Shown piece by piece: positions 25,796 through 39,034 of a DNA stretch of 64,000 bases (the stretch's first letter is position 1; each line of letters opens with the position of its first letter). The notes under the pieces were generated by a model. It made no database searches. It was not told the DNA's origin and saw only the letters and a list, made by a program, of their open reading frames with translations. Source of the stretch: Dimorphilus gyrociliatus (taxonomy: Eukaryota; Annelida; Polychaeta; Dinophilidae). The DNA lies in the NCBI GenBank assembly GCA_904063045.1, contig CAJFCJ010000003.1:3024504-3088503 (forward strand), given 5' to 3'. Position numbers and translations under genes: made by a program.

Positions 25796-28700
25796 TCGCT
25801 GCCTCATAAATATTAAAGAGTCTCGCCGTATAAGCGTTTCCTGCGCTCGCCTATAGTTTCTTGCTGATTACGCCGTCAATTAATTTATAAATATTGCAGA
25901 CTAGTGTCTATTATGAATGTTTATGCGTATGTATTTTGTACAATGTAGTGTATACAAAAATATTGTATAGGCCCCGTTTTATATACCTAGATGCGTGAAG
26001 GAAAATACATAGCTTTTCCCCGTTTACTAATTTACTTATTTACCATATTTATTATTAATAATTTTAAACATATAAAGAAGCTAGATTTTTTCCTTACTAT
26101 TCTCTTCAATTCATCTATTCTTTTAATGATATGACCATTGAATTAAGCTACATTGATTTACAAGTCAGAATAATTTGGGATCAAATAAGCTAGCGATGCT
26201 ATCGGGGGGGCGTCAAATATCGAATATAAATAGAATTTCCCGCGGAAAGTCACTTTGGCTATCTTTCTGCGAGCTAATTTGATACTGAAATTGTCTCAAA
26301 GGTGTTAGAAATTAGGTTAACCCGAAAGTAGGCGCAAATTTGAACAAATAATAATGCTGATTCAAAAAAGAGTGAGGCGAAGTTAATTCTTATAATAATT
26401 GAATTACACGTCTGTTTTCAAGCTGAGCCTAAACATGTGTTAATTGCCTCAAAAGAACTTGGTTAAAGGTTAATTAATCAAGAGTGAAAAAGACACAACT
26501 ATAAGCATATGCAAATGTATAAAAATGTATCATGCATAAATAAATTAAGGATCGTAAAATTCCAGAAACGTCGGAAGAAAAGTGGTCGAATGAATGTTTG
26601 ATGGCGACAGCATCTAATTCCAGCCCCGTCCGCCTCCCAGCTGACACCGACATGGTCATCGCGCACCTGGAAGACAAGAAAGAAGAAAAGGTGTTTTTCT
26701 CCACCTATATACAATATGTCGTTCAACATATGTCGACGATGTTTAAAAAGATCCGACGATCGTCAATTGAGACGTTATTGCGCAACAATTATACGGAGAG
26801 ATAGCTTTTGATCAGTGGTTTAGAATGAGATTTTTTTGTTGAGATAAAGAGAATTAAGAAGGAGGATGGAAAAAAAATGCAGTATTCTATTTTGCAGCTT
26901 GGCTTTGTAACTTGTAGCGTGACGCACCTGCTAGGGCTCTTGATTGTTTAACCTTGGCGTTGCATTTCTTTCGTTTGTCTTCTAGTTTGTCGGACCGGAG
27001 CGGACACTGACAAGCATTTTCAATCTATTCACCTAATCATTCAGATAATATATTATTAATGAATCGACTATATAAGAAATGTATATACCATTCTTAATAG
27101 TATAAAAGAATATGTATATAGAATGGTTAATATAAAGAAACGTTTATTTAGTACATTCAAAGAAGGTATTTCGAGTCTTGCAGACGTACAATCTATCAAG
27201 TTTAATACTTTTTAAGCTTCTTGAATGAATATTCATGAAGACGGGGAGAAAAAAGATGTGATCTAAATTTGTAAGGCCTTTTCATTTGGGCCATGAAATG
27301 AATGCGTTTTCTTAAACAAGGCTGTTGATAAGCTAATGATAAATATGTGTACAGTGCAATAATGTTCTGTATACCAAATCAATAGATGTTCTATAGAACG
27401 TAAAACAAATGAAAAACACGCACAAGTTCCAAAACAGGAAAAACGCCGTAATTGACATCAATTTTCTCTTTTGTTGTTAACAGGTAATTGCTCGCCTATA
27501 GATTTTAACAGCGCAAAAGTAAATATACCACTCAATAAATAGCCTGCACAAATCATCTTATGTTCAATCAACCTCCATATTCCACGAATTTTTTTCTTTT
27601 TATTCTCTTCTCTTTTCTCTATTAGTTGTTATAATTATCGCCCACCCATTGCCTTAGTTTTCTTTTTCATAGGTAATAATTATTTTGTTGAATTTAACGT
27701 TGTTCAAAGAATTATTAGATGTTGAATAATTAAATAGAATACACCTACGAGACTTCTTTATTCGACCAATTTCTTCTTACGTTTGTTTTTGTTTCGCTCT
27801 TTTCTTTCCCTATCATTCTCTCTCTCCCTGTCTCGCCTTTTATTATTGGGTATATTATTGTTTCCTTATCTTTTTTTCGTCTTTATTACTCTATTTAGTC
27901 ACTTTAAACAATGCAAAAAAATTCATTCAATAGAACGTTTGATGTCTCTAATTTTGAATATTAAAATCAAACAAAAAATTGTCACATTCTCATTATCCAG
28001 TATTATATGCAACTTTTTGAAAGGAGGACGCACCTGCGAATGTCCCCTTGATCGTTTAAGCTCGACGCCGCGCAAAAAAAATTCGATGACGCGTGACGCT
28101 CTAAAAATGCCGATTGTATCAGATCGTCATGGTTTGACGAAACAAATAGTTTGACAATAGATGTTAATACTCCGCCATATTGTTCACGTGTATAGATCAA
28201 AGACGTAAGGCGGGTGAGCAAAGTTCGTATTGTTGTAACGGAACCGATTCGGTAACGTTAACTTATTGCCGTTTAAAAGAGCGTTTCTTTTTTATCTAAC
28301 TTAAAAGAATTTTTTTCACATATTCATCTAAAATCAAAGGACAAAGCTGGATTTTTTTTGGGGTAGCAAGCGTGCATTGATAACCATTGCATCAATTCCC
28401 CAAACAGCAATGATAGCAAAAATTTCCTATGCAATTATACATTGACATTTTCATATGGTTAGGTGTTTCTACAAAACATACGTAATAGCGCCTTTGCCTA
28501 ATTAATAGCAGACGCCTAATTTTATATAGACGCCATCGTCAGAGAGTCTCTTTTCTTTTTCGTTTGCGGTTGAATCGTCGAAACGCGATCTCTTCTTTGA
28601 TGTCCGAATTTAATTGGAATGCGAATCGCGTGTTGATATTTTTTTACTATAATTTCTACAGATTTTTAAGTGGACTCTCTTTTTTTCATATATACGCAGA

Positions 28701-28842
28701 TATCACGCTATATCCAAGCGAAAAATATCTCGTAATTGATTTAATTCTATCCCTTAACAATTTAACTTAGACCATATGCTTTCCGTCTTCGTTCGTCTCT
28801 CTGCGTATATATACGTATAAGTCTATCTGTCTATCCCCCCCT

Positions 28843-28843
<1 letters not shown>

Positions 28844-28879
<36 letters not shown>
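28844..28879. repeat. (CT)n microsatellite followed by (CA)n
   Basis: A pure CT run; a short CA run follows at about 28900-28915. Confidence 0.9.
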
Positions 28880-28882
<3 letters not shown>

Positions 28883-29280
28883 ATACTCACTCACTTCACG
28901 CACACACACACACACGGACGAACACACATCCATACATCTATATATACATATGAACATATTATCTATCTTTCTTGACCGATCTCTGTTTTTCTCAATCTCA
29001 TAATTTTCTCTCTTCATCCAACAAGCAAATGGTACGGATGCCTCCCTATAACGGGTTTTTTATATACAGGAAATTAGCTGAGAATTTTTTATGAAGATTT
29101 TTATTCATTTAGAAATTTATGTCCGAGTTAGCTGGCCTATTGATATTTTCTACAAAGTAAACATTTATACAAATCTTCTAGTTTGCGAGCTCTCCTTTCT
29201 CCTTAGCGATAGAATTTTCATTAAACTTAGATCAAAGATAGTCGAGAAGGAAATTACCTGTGTAGTTTTAAAGCAAACGC

Positions 29281-29288
29281 TAGATGGC
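29281..29288 (+). promoter_or_regulatory. CTCF-like CGCTAGATGGCG site
   Basis: CGCTAGATGGCG followed by TCGTTGATTGGTAA. The downstream part resembles that of the copy at 9092. A second exact copy of the core lies 284 bp away (29565). Confidence 0.4.
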
Positions 29289-29564
29289 GTCGTTGATTGG
29301 TAAGTTTCTCTCAGAGGGTGATCTTTGTTAAAAGCGTACAATACTAAAAACAAGCTCTAAAGTGCACAGTTTTAGTTGTTTATTAATGATTATTATTTAA
29401 ATAACCTTTATATAATAAAGGAGTTGAGAAAGAAGAATCTTGAAATATAAGAATTTTATACCCTTCTGATTCTGGTATAGATATAGAAAGGAAAAGGAAC
29501 GGAATAACAAAGGAAAAAAGTAAACCGTCACCTATTGTGTATAGGTAAAGTATTAGGGAAACTA

Positions 29565-29572
29565 TAGATGGC
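29565..29572 (+). promoter_or_regulatory. CTCF-like TAGATGGC word
   Basis: ATAGATGGCAG, same orientation as the copy at 29281. Confidence 0.35.
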
Positions 29573-29846
29573 AGTTCGAACAAAAGGTAATGAGCAACGC
29601 TATCTACTGTTTGGATGAGATATTTTATTTTAGCATACATTTTAGAAAAGAAGACAATAAAAAACAAAGTTAAATGTAATAAACAGAATAATAACTATTT
29701 CTTAAATTTGATAAGTTATTGTTACAATTTTTAAAGACAAAGTATTAACAATAGTACAGTTGAAGAGATAATAATTCTAGGAACCTTATTTATGTGAAAA
29801 CATCGAGAACATTCACTTAATGTTATACACAAATGCGGTATATATA

Positions 29847-29851
<5 letters not shown>

Positions 29852-29880
<29 letters not shown>
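29852..29880. repeat. (TA)n tract
   Basis: A pure TA run. Similar shorter runs lie at about 31641-31661, 38106-38125 and 38665-38681. Confidence 0.85.
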
Positions 29881-29886
<6 letters not shown>

Positions 29887-32297
29887 GTATTAATACATGT
29901 ATGTTTGAGGTTCCATATATGCATGATGCCGTATTACGCTATATTAGACTTTCATAGATATATATATATATACATACAGTATATGTATATAGGCATATAT
30001 TTAGTACTGTAGCATTATAAGTACATCTAACGTTTATAAATTATTGAAAATTGCGAAATATAAGGATATTCTTATTGGTACTCTATTTATGATTCTAGAT
30101 TCATTACTTCTGAAAGGGAGTCTTTATAATCGGACGCAGGTTTCTATTATATATTCTGTTTATTGTTGAATACATTGAAATGTTACGTATATATGAGCTA
30201 CTTGTTATTCATTAAGAGATTTTTCTAGGTTAAATAGATAGGAAGGACACTCGGAAGATTTTTTTTCCAACTTACCCGATTAGAATAATATATATCAATT
30301 GAAATATGAAACATAATCTATTTCTTATACTTTTCATTTAATAAATTTAGCAACTTTTTACTAGATTTGGAAAATGTAACTTTATGTTCTCTTATTAATT
30401 TTCTTTAATATCTTTTGTGCTCTCTTTCATTTACTTCTTGTGTGTCATTAAAGAAAAATTTACTTTTCTTCCTTTCATATACAACAAAGAATGATTTTCG
30501 ACGTCTGAGATGATAAAAGATGACAACAAAGGTCATATTGTTAAGCTGATTCGTGTGAGCAGGTAAGTTTTAATGAACTAAGAAAGGGGATAACAGACAT
30601 AGGAAGTGTTAATGACAAAGATCAGATCGCTCATAGAAGATCGTTAAGATCACAACAGGATTATTGATAACTTCAGAAAGTCTTTCCAGAGTAATTGTCA
30701 CAGAATTGTTTTACTTAATGCTCTTAAGGATAATACTAAAAATTCAGATATTATGGATTAACAATCATTTAAATTATTATATGCTTGATTTATATGAAAA
30801 ACGAGAGTTATCTTTCAAACGGAGCATGATAAAATATTGTTAATCTTTTTAAAAACCAATTATAAGCTTGAATTGCTAAAAAATGACCCTGATTTGGTGT
30901 TTGCTCTCATATATCTCACTGTATATACTGTATATATGTTAATATATATTATACATTATATATATATATATATATATGTATATTCTGTATTTTGGTTGTA
31001 ATTGAAACGACGAAAGGGACAAAATGTAGACCGAACAGAATTCATTAATTTTTTATATCAAATTCAGAGAGTATCTAAAAATATATCAACATAGACGAAC
31101 ATATAAAAAAAGCGAAGGTGATATTAAACGTTTAAGGTAACAACTGAGACTAATGATGTTTGAGAAGGTAAAAATGAGTCATCATTTCTAACAAATATAG
31201 CTATTTCTTGTGTATATTTTGTGCAAATTAAAAAAATATATATGAATATATACTGTATATTTATTACTTTTTTGTATTTCAATGTATATTACTTGTTTAT
31301 AATTATGTATTTTTAACATGTTGAATATTTGGTTACTTTTAATTTTTTATAAAGATGAAAGCCGTGTATTTCATATTTTTTTATGACAATGGAGACACTA
31401 CAGAAAAAAACCTTCTTAAAAGAAACATTATATAAAATGACATAACGAGAAATGATGCACTACTGAAGTAAAATGTCTTTGTAGTTTAGTATTAAATATA
31501 TATTCTTTATTCATTTATAAATAATTAGAATATATTAGTTATTTGAAACTAAAGAGTTCAAGGAAATATCAACTATGGTATTGAATATATATAGAATTAC
31601 CCAACATCTAAGGTATATAATACATATATATTTAACATAGTATATATATATATATATATATTAGCATGTATATATAGAATATACAGTATAGGTACACTTA
31701 TAAATACATAAATTTGAATATCTCTATTTATTCGAAAAAATACATATACTAATACTTATTTACATATATAATGAATCTAGATAAAAATAACAATTTTATT
31801 GCAAATATAAAGCGTAGACTTTAGCGCAAATTACTAATCAAGACAATTTCAGTCAAGCTAAATTGCTAAGAAGCAGTTAGTGCTAAGATAGGCGGCTATT
31901 AGCTTGGTAAAACTTCTTTTTTTTTGTAGCCCTTCTTCCCCCTTGACTTTCTGAAATTGTTTTCTATAGTTAATCTATTTTTCCAATGACATCAAAGGTG
32001 ATAATCAAGAATTATAAATCGTTTTAAATTCGTACTACATATAGGAGAATACACAGCATATTCAATAGGACTTTTAACAAGCCAACCTAAAGATTTCATA
32101 AATGAGCGTTTATTGTTTTTTTTATTGCTGAATGAACTGATATTAACTAGGTGCTAAAACTATTGAAATTAAAAAAGTGAACAATTGTTTAGCAGAAGGA
32201 TACATCAATATTTTATTACACTTAAGAAGCAATATATTCCTATTTAATCAAATTTCAGACAAAAATCATCATTATTATAATTATTCTTAATATATTT

Positions 32298-33327
32298 TCA
32301 AAAGATGTTGTTTAGTAACGACACACACTCAATAAAATTTTCCAGGCGTTTCATTAAACCATAATATCCATCGCTGTCGTGTTTTTCCAAAAGTTTCATT
32401 ATCGTCTGTACACTTTTTCCTGCAAAATTTCCAGAGTAGTTGTTTTATACGGAAGTATTTTATATTTTATTTTTGATTAACACTATTTCAATCTATTTAA
32501 TTAACAAAATTACATCCGAGGTATGTATATATAAATGTATCTAAATATAAATGTTGGCAGTTTCTAAAGACAAAAAAGAGGTAAGATAAATGTACTGGAT
32601 ATTCAATATTTTCCCGTTAAATTATTCATGTGAATTCAAATAGTAAAGCAAATGAAAAAACGATGAGAACGATGAAAAAACTTAATACAATTAGAAAAAT
32701 AGAAGTGTACACAAATATATTTCTATCTCGTTTGTAAAGGAAACAAATCGTTCATTGCTTACTAATATTTGATTTGTGAAAAATAACGCCTTAATCGCTT
32801 GCAATTTTAATTATTCACTGTAATAACCTTATTTTTTTTAACGATATAAATATAATCGTCCATATTGTTGTATACATTCCTATCTGTTTACCTAACTTTA
32901 GCAGACATGAAAGAATCATATATAGATGTTATAGTCCTATTCTTTTTAAAAGAAAAATACATGGTCAAAAGTTTAATCGTTTATTCAACAATTTTCAAGA
33001 ATTTAGCAATAATCTCTATATTTTATCTTACTTCTGTTTCTATGAGTGTACTCATAACGAAATTTGTACTTTACACATGTTTATCTGTGGATCTATAAAC
33101 GTAAATATCTAATTAAACTTCCTTCAATCTGTTTTTTATTTGGAGAAAAAGTTTAGACTTTTTGTAAGTTGGAATTTACTACTTATCGTATAAATATAAT
33201 AACAGAAAAACAAACCAGTTTTTTCTGAATATGATCGTAAAACCTCCATTGGATTCGAACCACACTCTTTCTGATAACCAGTACAAACTGTGAACAGTAG
33301 TAAAACCAAGAAGATTAAACGAAGCAT
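32298..33327 (-). CDS. Small secreted protein of unknown family (77 residues, two exons)
   Basis: I do not recognise this gene. Exon 1 (33327-33216) has an ATG and encodes a clear signal peptide (MLRLIFLVLLLFTVCTG, likely cut near residue 16-19). It ends in phase 1 at ACTG/GTTTGT. Exon 2 (32419-32298) begins after TTTTGCAG in the matching phase and runs to TGA. The 77-residue product has two cysteines in the mature part (C22 and C69), enough for one disulfide. Charged amphipathic stretches lie between them (SVQTIMKLLEKH, LMKRLENFIEC), and there is a single Lys-Arg pair at 61-62. The intron is 796 nt. An AATAAA lies on the minus strand at 32217-32212, 80 bp past the stop. The model rests on the signal peptide, consensus splice signals and phase match; no homologue was searched. 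It could be a peptide hormone, an effector or another short secreted protein. Confidence 0.6.
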
Positions 33328-34908
33328 AATTGCTTGATTACTGTGAGATATGCTCTGCTAAGAGCAGAGATGTGGCTTAAATAATTAATTAATAGTATTC
33401 ATGTATGACTCCAAGATGCCACCTACTTCCGGTTCAAGTCGGTTAATTAAATAAAGTTGACTACAGTTAGTACAATAATAATATTTTTAGCAGTTTTCCG
33501 GTTAATTACTTGAGTTCTTTTACAAATGTACGACAAGATAATTTTTGGTATAAGAAAAGTAAAATGTAAAGATTCAGGTTCAATGTACAGTATTGAATTG
33601 AAATTCTATTGTTAATATTAATAATGATAATAATAATAATAATAGTCATAGAAATAATAAAGTAAAAGTTTTTACATTAATTAAAAATTATTTTAGGTAT
33701 GAATTATTAGCTCTTTTTAATTTTAAAGATAAACCAAAACATATTTTTATTAGACTTTTAACTTTTATTCTTTAATTCTTTATTATTTTAAAAAATAAAA
33801 ATATTGATAAATGTGCAATAAATAAACTATATAACTTAAAAGAATTGGATTGAACATTGAATTTAAAACAAAGAACAAGAGCGCTAATTTAATTGAATAT
33901 AAGTAACAATTCTGTTAGTTTCCTATGTAAACAATCCTTTTACATATTAATAGTAATTTTTCTAGCAAAAAGGCAAATGTCTAAATTATTCTTTTTAATG
34001 TAAAATGATAAGAAGAAAGAATAGGAGATAGACAGATAGGTAGATAGATGTTACAGTAGCAAAAAATAAAATTAGTACAAGTAAATGCATCTTTATATAT
34101 ATATAAGATGTATATTTAGATACATTATGTAAATAAGTATCCATACTATATATTCAGTCTATCCGGTTGTGCATTTTATAAAGAACTACTATGTAGTTTA
34201 AATAACAAAAAGTAATTGATTTATTATCACATTAATTCGACTATTGTTGACTTATATTTCACTCTTTTCAAAAAATAAAAGGAAGATAGAATTTGAAATA
34301 AAATATTTCTCCATACGAAGTGAAAAGCACTTTGTAGCATTTAGTTTCGTTGAGCAGGTGTAAGCCTATGTTTATAAACAGAAATCATATTTTTAAAAGA
34401 GTTTTCTAGTTGGTCTAAACTTGCACCTATCTATCTTTTTTTTTCTTTTTTTTTTCCATCTTTCAACAAATTTCTCTCTTTAGATTAAAATTTGCGAGCA
34501 AGTTTTAAGATAAGTTTGTACCAAAGTGGAAACGAAATCGATTAAGTGTAAGCCCACGCTTATGCACGTAGTCACGTTCGGATAAATTTACGTAAACCTA
34601 ATATTGAATAAATATGATGCTTTTTCAGCCTGAGGCTATACTAAGTACTAATTGCTACTGAATAAGTGTTTTAATTAAAACATATTAGTGTAAAAACCCA
34701 ACTAATTTTCAGCAGCTAATTTAAGTAGTACTAGATTTAATTAAATTGAAGTAAATAAGAAATTTGAGATGAGAAGTGTTTGGTATGGTTTATTTTGCAT
34801 TGTTTAAACGAATAGTCTATTCCAGCAACGCCATTTAGCGGTTTTACTTCTCGCTTTGTTGTACTTCTAAGAATGTAGACGGTGTCATCGGTCCCCTTAG
34901 TTAAATAC

Positions 34909-34916
34909 GCCATCTA
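34909..34916 (-). promoter_or_regulatory. CTCF-like CGGTAGATGGCG site
   Basis: Minus-strand CGGTAGATGGCG. A near copy, CCGCTAAATGGCG, lies 79 bp to the left (34830-34837) in the same orientation. Confidence 0.4.
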
Positions 34917-36243
34917 CCGACTATTGTAATTTTTACATCAAGTTCCAGTTGCGATTTATACGGGTTTCGAAATCGATGCCTGAGCTTCATTTCTTCCCTC
35001 CGACCCAACTATTTGCTCATTTAACAAATCATTAAAACAAGTGAAACTCTTTCAAACTCTTTTCCTCAACTAATTTTTTACATGAATACCATTTGATAAG
35101 AGGAAAAATAAGGTGAGAATAATTCTTAATTAAATTTAACGATCGGCCTATTGACTGAATACAATCGGACGATAATTCTCTCTTGTTGCTGAGCGGGGGC
35201 GTTAGTGAAGCGTGTTGCAGTTAGTTAGTGGCCTTTTGCAGTTGCAAATTTTTTGCTGTAGCGACAACAGAAATATATTTTACAACTCAGGATACGTATA
35301 TGCTTTATACAGAAGAAAAAAAAAATGCAACAATATTTTATTGAACGTAGTTAAAGTGTCTGCGGTCAATACAATCGCATGAATGGTTTATCCTGTAAGC
35401 TCGGAATTCATTTGAAAAGTTAATGGTAAAATATTTAAAACTTTTAATAACTAATTAAAATATCTTTTATCATTTTCTACTTTTATAAAAATAAAATTTA
35501 AATATATAAAAGATCTGAAAAAAATTCAACATCTAAAAAATAACGTCTTTCCTATCTAAGAATTATTATTTAAAGAGAATGAAAGCGAAGAAAATGGCAC
35601 TTTTCTCAATTTACGTCTAATGAATTATCAATAACTATGTTAAAAAAAGTCGTGTAGGGAATTTATTAGGCTTAATTTGCAATTGAAGAGTCAAAGATTA
35701 TCATAAAAAGGTTGCATTCTTCAAGAATTAAATATCTCTTTAGGAGTATACATGCATCTATGTTGGGAATATCGGAATTTTTTCTTGTATTTAATGAATT
35801 GATTAATCAACTTATGAATAATTCCATTTCTATGATTGTTTTTCCTTGCGCCCTCTATTAAAACTTAATTATTAAATACATAATTTCCAAGTACAATATC
35901 TACTAATACACATATAAGTTCATATAAAGATTATATCAACAAGTCTCATGTATAAATATTTACATCTTTACAAATGTACCATAAAGTAGGAGAAGATGAT
36001 GTGAACTTTTACGTACTTATATCTTTCGTTTCGTTATTTCTTGAAGATAATAGAATGAAGGGAGAGAAGGCGAAAAAAGGGTTAATTCAATAATCTATAA
36101 TCTGATCGGCTGTATAATTCATTTGCAAACAAAGTAGAAAATATATAAGTAGAAAAATAATATAATATATGAAAATATAAATCTTTTAGTTAAAATTTAC
36201 CTATTACTAATCGTATATATGTGAATTTACAGGGATAAACAGA

Positions 36244-36245
<2 letters not shown>

Positions 36246-36277
<32 letters not shown>
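36246..36277. repeat. (TA)n tract
   Basis: A pure TA dinucleotide run. Confidence 0.85.
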
Positions 36278-36278
<1 letters not shown>

Positions 36279-39034
36279 CAGTCTATACGAATATACGAAT
36301 TTAGACAAGATTGCTGTATATTCATATAATCTTTTTTTATGAATCTTTTAACCAATTTCTTTATTTTTATATAAGATTCTCCTTCTTGTAGCTATTTTTA
36401 TGTCTATTATCATCTACATTACGCCTACTGAAGTGGATAATATAGCGTTTGTATAAAGATGACACTAACAAGAATAAATTAAGTTCATCTTAATAATAAA
36501 TAGCACGTAACGACCTTACTTTAGAAAAGTAAACTTTTTACGCTAGGCCTATATTATGATACTCATAAAGAATTTGAAGCGATTTGATGATTGCTATTTG
36601 CTTAAATTATTATAGACATTTTTTACATCCTTCGTCAAAAAAGGTTATTCAATGACTTTTTATAAATGAATATATAAACGACATATACTAAATAATTTAG
36701 GGATAAGCCACTGCCAGTGTAAATTAAACCAACTAGCCGAATCTATTTGCTGCGATACTGATGCGTTTGGTCTAGTAAAATTTGCTTCATTTGCCTTGAC
36801 TATGGTAGACAAAAATAAAGAATTTAGGTTATGTGTATAACCATAATTACTTTATAGCAGACCTGGGAAATATTTTTCTCCAGCGAAATCCAATAAAACT
36901 TAATATTAATATTCGGTTACAAATCTAACAAACTAAGCAGTTAGTTTTATTTAACACTTTTCATGACAATACCTATATTGTATACATTATGCCTAGTGAA
37001 TTTTTGTATTCAAGAACAATTTTTACATATTCAAACAACGTGTATGGTATTATATTCGCATGTAAATTAGTATAGTCATGAGCTTTTTATACAAGAGTTT
37101 CATGTGCGGATCAATTGTACAGCACATACTGCATTTCACTCATAAATATTAAGAGTTTTACATTTATGTTAATATGTATAATCTGTTTAATGTTTAACTT
37201 TTTTATAAATACTCTATAGATTTATATAGCTTATAGCATATTCTTTAATATTTGTATAAGATGAAATTAAAATAAATCTCTCTTCTCCCGTCACTAAACA
37301 ATACACATAACATTTTGAAATATTAGTTAATAGTCAATTAATCAATTGTTGTGTGAGAGAATTATACAATATTTTCCCTCATTTTCATATTGATAAATTG
37401 TAAACAATAAAAAGGCAATCCGAAAAGAAATAGTTAGATTGACATTTTCAGATAAATTATCTGATATGATCGCCAAACAACAAAGAAAATGCTTAGTTAG
37501 AAAGTAAAACAAAATACGAAAAGAAGAAAAATATACAATTCTAAAACTCTGATTGGGATAAAAGAGAGAAAAAAGCTGCAAAAACTTAATAGTCTAGTTT
37601 CTCTCCACGCTTGTTTTGGGGTCTAATAAATGAGTAGTTACTACGATCGAGACACGGTCTGTGTTGCAGGTGAAATTTTTTTTACCTACAATTGAAATAC
37701 TATGTAAAATATCTATATAGATACCAAGTTTTTTTCCTTTACTGTATACAAACACTCTATTTATATAGCTTAAACATGCTATAACTTGCAGTAATTTTTT
37801 TTAAATTAATCGTTTATGTATAAAAATCTATTGCATATTGCAAAAGTTTTTGATTGCTTCTCTGATTTACCCAACAATTTCATTCGTTTATTTACTATAA
37901 TTTGGTCTGATTATTTTATTGACCTTTTGGAAAACAATCAGCATCTAGGAATATTCCTTCCTTTATCAGTGCTATATTTTGGTTATCTGTCAAAAAAAAC
38001 ATATAAAGCTATTTATAAAAATGTTATTTCCAATATATATACAACATTTCCAGTGTAATTTGCGTAAAGTATGTAATTCCCAAGAAATACTTAAAATAAA
38101 AATCTATATATATATATATATATATTTGTATATAAGGTTATATAATTTTGTTTATATAGCGTTCACGTGTATTCATTCATGTGAACAAGTAAATTTATAC
38201 TGCATATTACATATACGAATGTAGACAAGATAAGAAGAGATTCTGATTTCCTAAACAAAAGCTCTTACTAAATAGACACTTGAGTATGTGAAATATGTAC
38301 AGTAAACTGTATAGGCTGTATAAAATCTATACACTGTGTGCTATATAAGCTCTATAGTTTAGTTTCTATCAAGACACCGAGTTATTTTTTTTTTATTGTA
38401 TTCACTAAGCTTAAATGATGCTCTTTGATATTGTCAGTGTTCGGTTGAATAATCTAGACCAAGAAACATTGAAATTGTCTAAATAAAAGCAAGTTAGAAA
38501 AGCTAATAGCTTTGGAGGAAAAATACGAAAATATTTATATCTTTTCATTTTTTTTAATATAATATTTTCTTTTGCTGCTGCTGTTCCAGTTTTATAGAAG
38601 AAAAATTTCAGTCATTTTCTATTATTTTTATATTATATCATACAGATTATATATATATACTATATATATATATATATATATGTACAGTATATAAATACAA
38701 TATAGATATATATGCTTCTTCGGGTTTCTTTCAAAGATTATGCAATCACAAGTAATCTGACTGTTTTTTAATGATTATAATTATTTAAATTTGTTAATGA
38801 AATAAAACAAAAAAAGTGTATTTACTTCATTTAAATTTATTATATTAGTTGAAAATTAATTATCTCTTAATTAATTAAATTTTTAATGGATTAATTGAAT
38901 TAGTTGATCTCTTTTTAATGTTTCTATTCTGTGACGGTAGTTATTTTGTAAAAATAGATATTTCTTTCCGATAGAAAGCGTTAAATACATTTGTTACAAT
39001 TTTATGATTATTTTCTTTTTGATTTTATCAGCGA

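Larger units (their letters stand above)
25800..32297. other. Intergenic region upstream of POU4 copy 2
   Basis: No gene can be supported. The left half holds less A+T-rich blocks at about 26590-26800, 26900-27010, 28020-28260 and 28460-28640, with E-box-type words (CACCTG at 26663, 26924 and 28031). The right half (29-32.3 kb) is very A+T-rich with TATACAGTATA words and (TA)n. A plus-strand open frame at 26598-26804 has no recognisable domain and is probably chance. Confidence 0.5.
33328..39031. other. Intergenic region between the secreted-peptide gene and ClC-7
   Basis: A very A+T-rich stretch with no supportable gene. Open frames (for example 37342-37581 and 37816-38058) are low-complexity. 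One less A+T-rich block at about 34800-35280 carries two CTCF-like words and could include the promoter or a 5' UTR exon of the ClC gene. A further CTCF-like word is at 33418-33425, just upstream of the secreted-peptide gene. Confidence 0.5.

Noticed and set aside
26598-26804. 68-codon plus-strand frame starting MMATASNSSPVRLPADTD
   Set aside because: The start looks gene-like, but the rest has no domain and the opposite strand is also open. More likely regulatory DNA with E-boxes.
32298-32419. Tachykinin-like YYGLM-Lys-Arg in the small secreted protein
   Set aside because: Tachykinins need Gly before the dibasic site for amidation (GLM-G-KR). Here Met is followed directly by Lys-Arg, and there is only one copy.
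33245-33265. tRNA T-loop-like GGTTCGAATCC on the minus strand
   Set aside because: The flanking bases do not form the 5-bp T stem or a cloverleaf, and the sequence is coding in the secreted-peptide exon.
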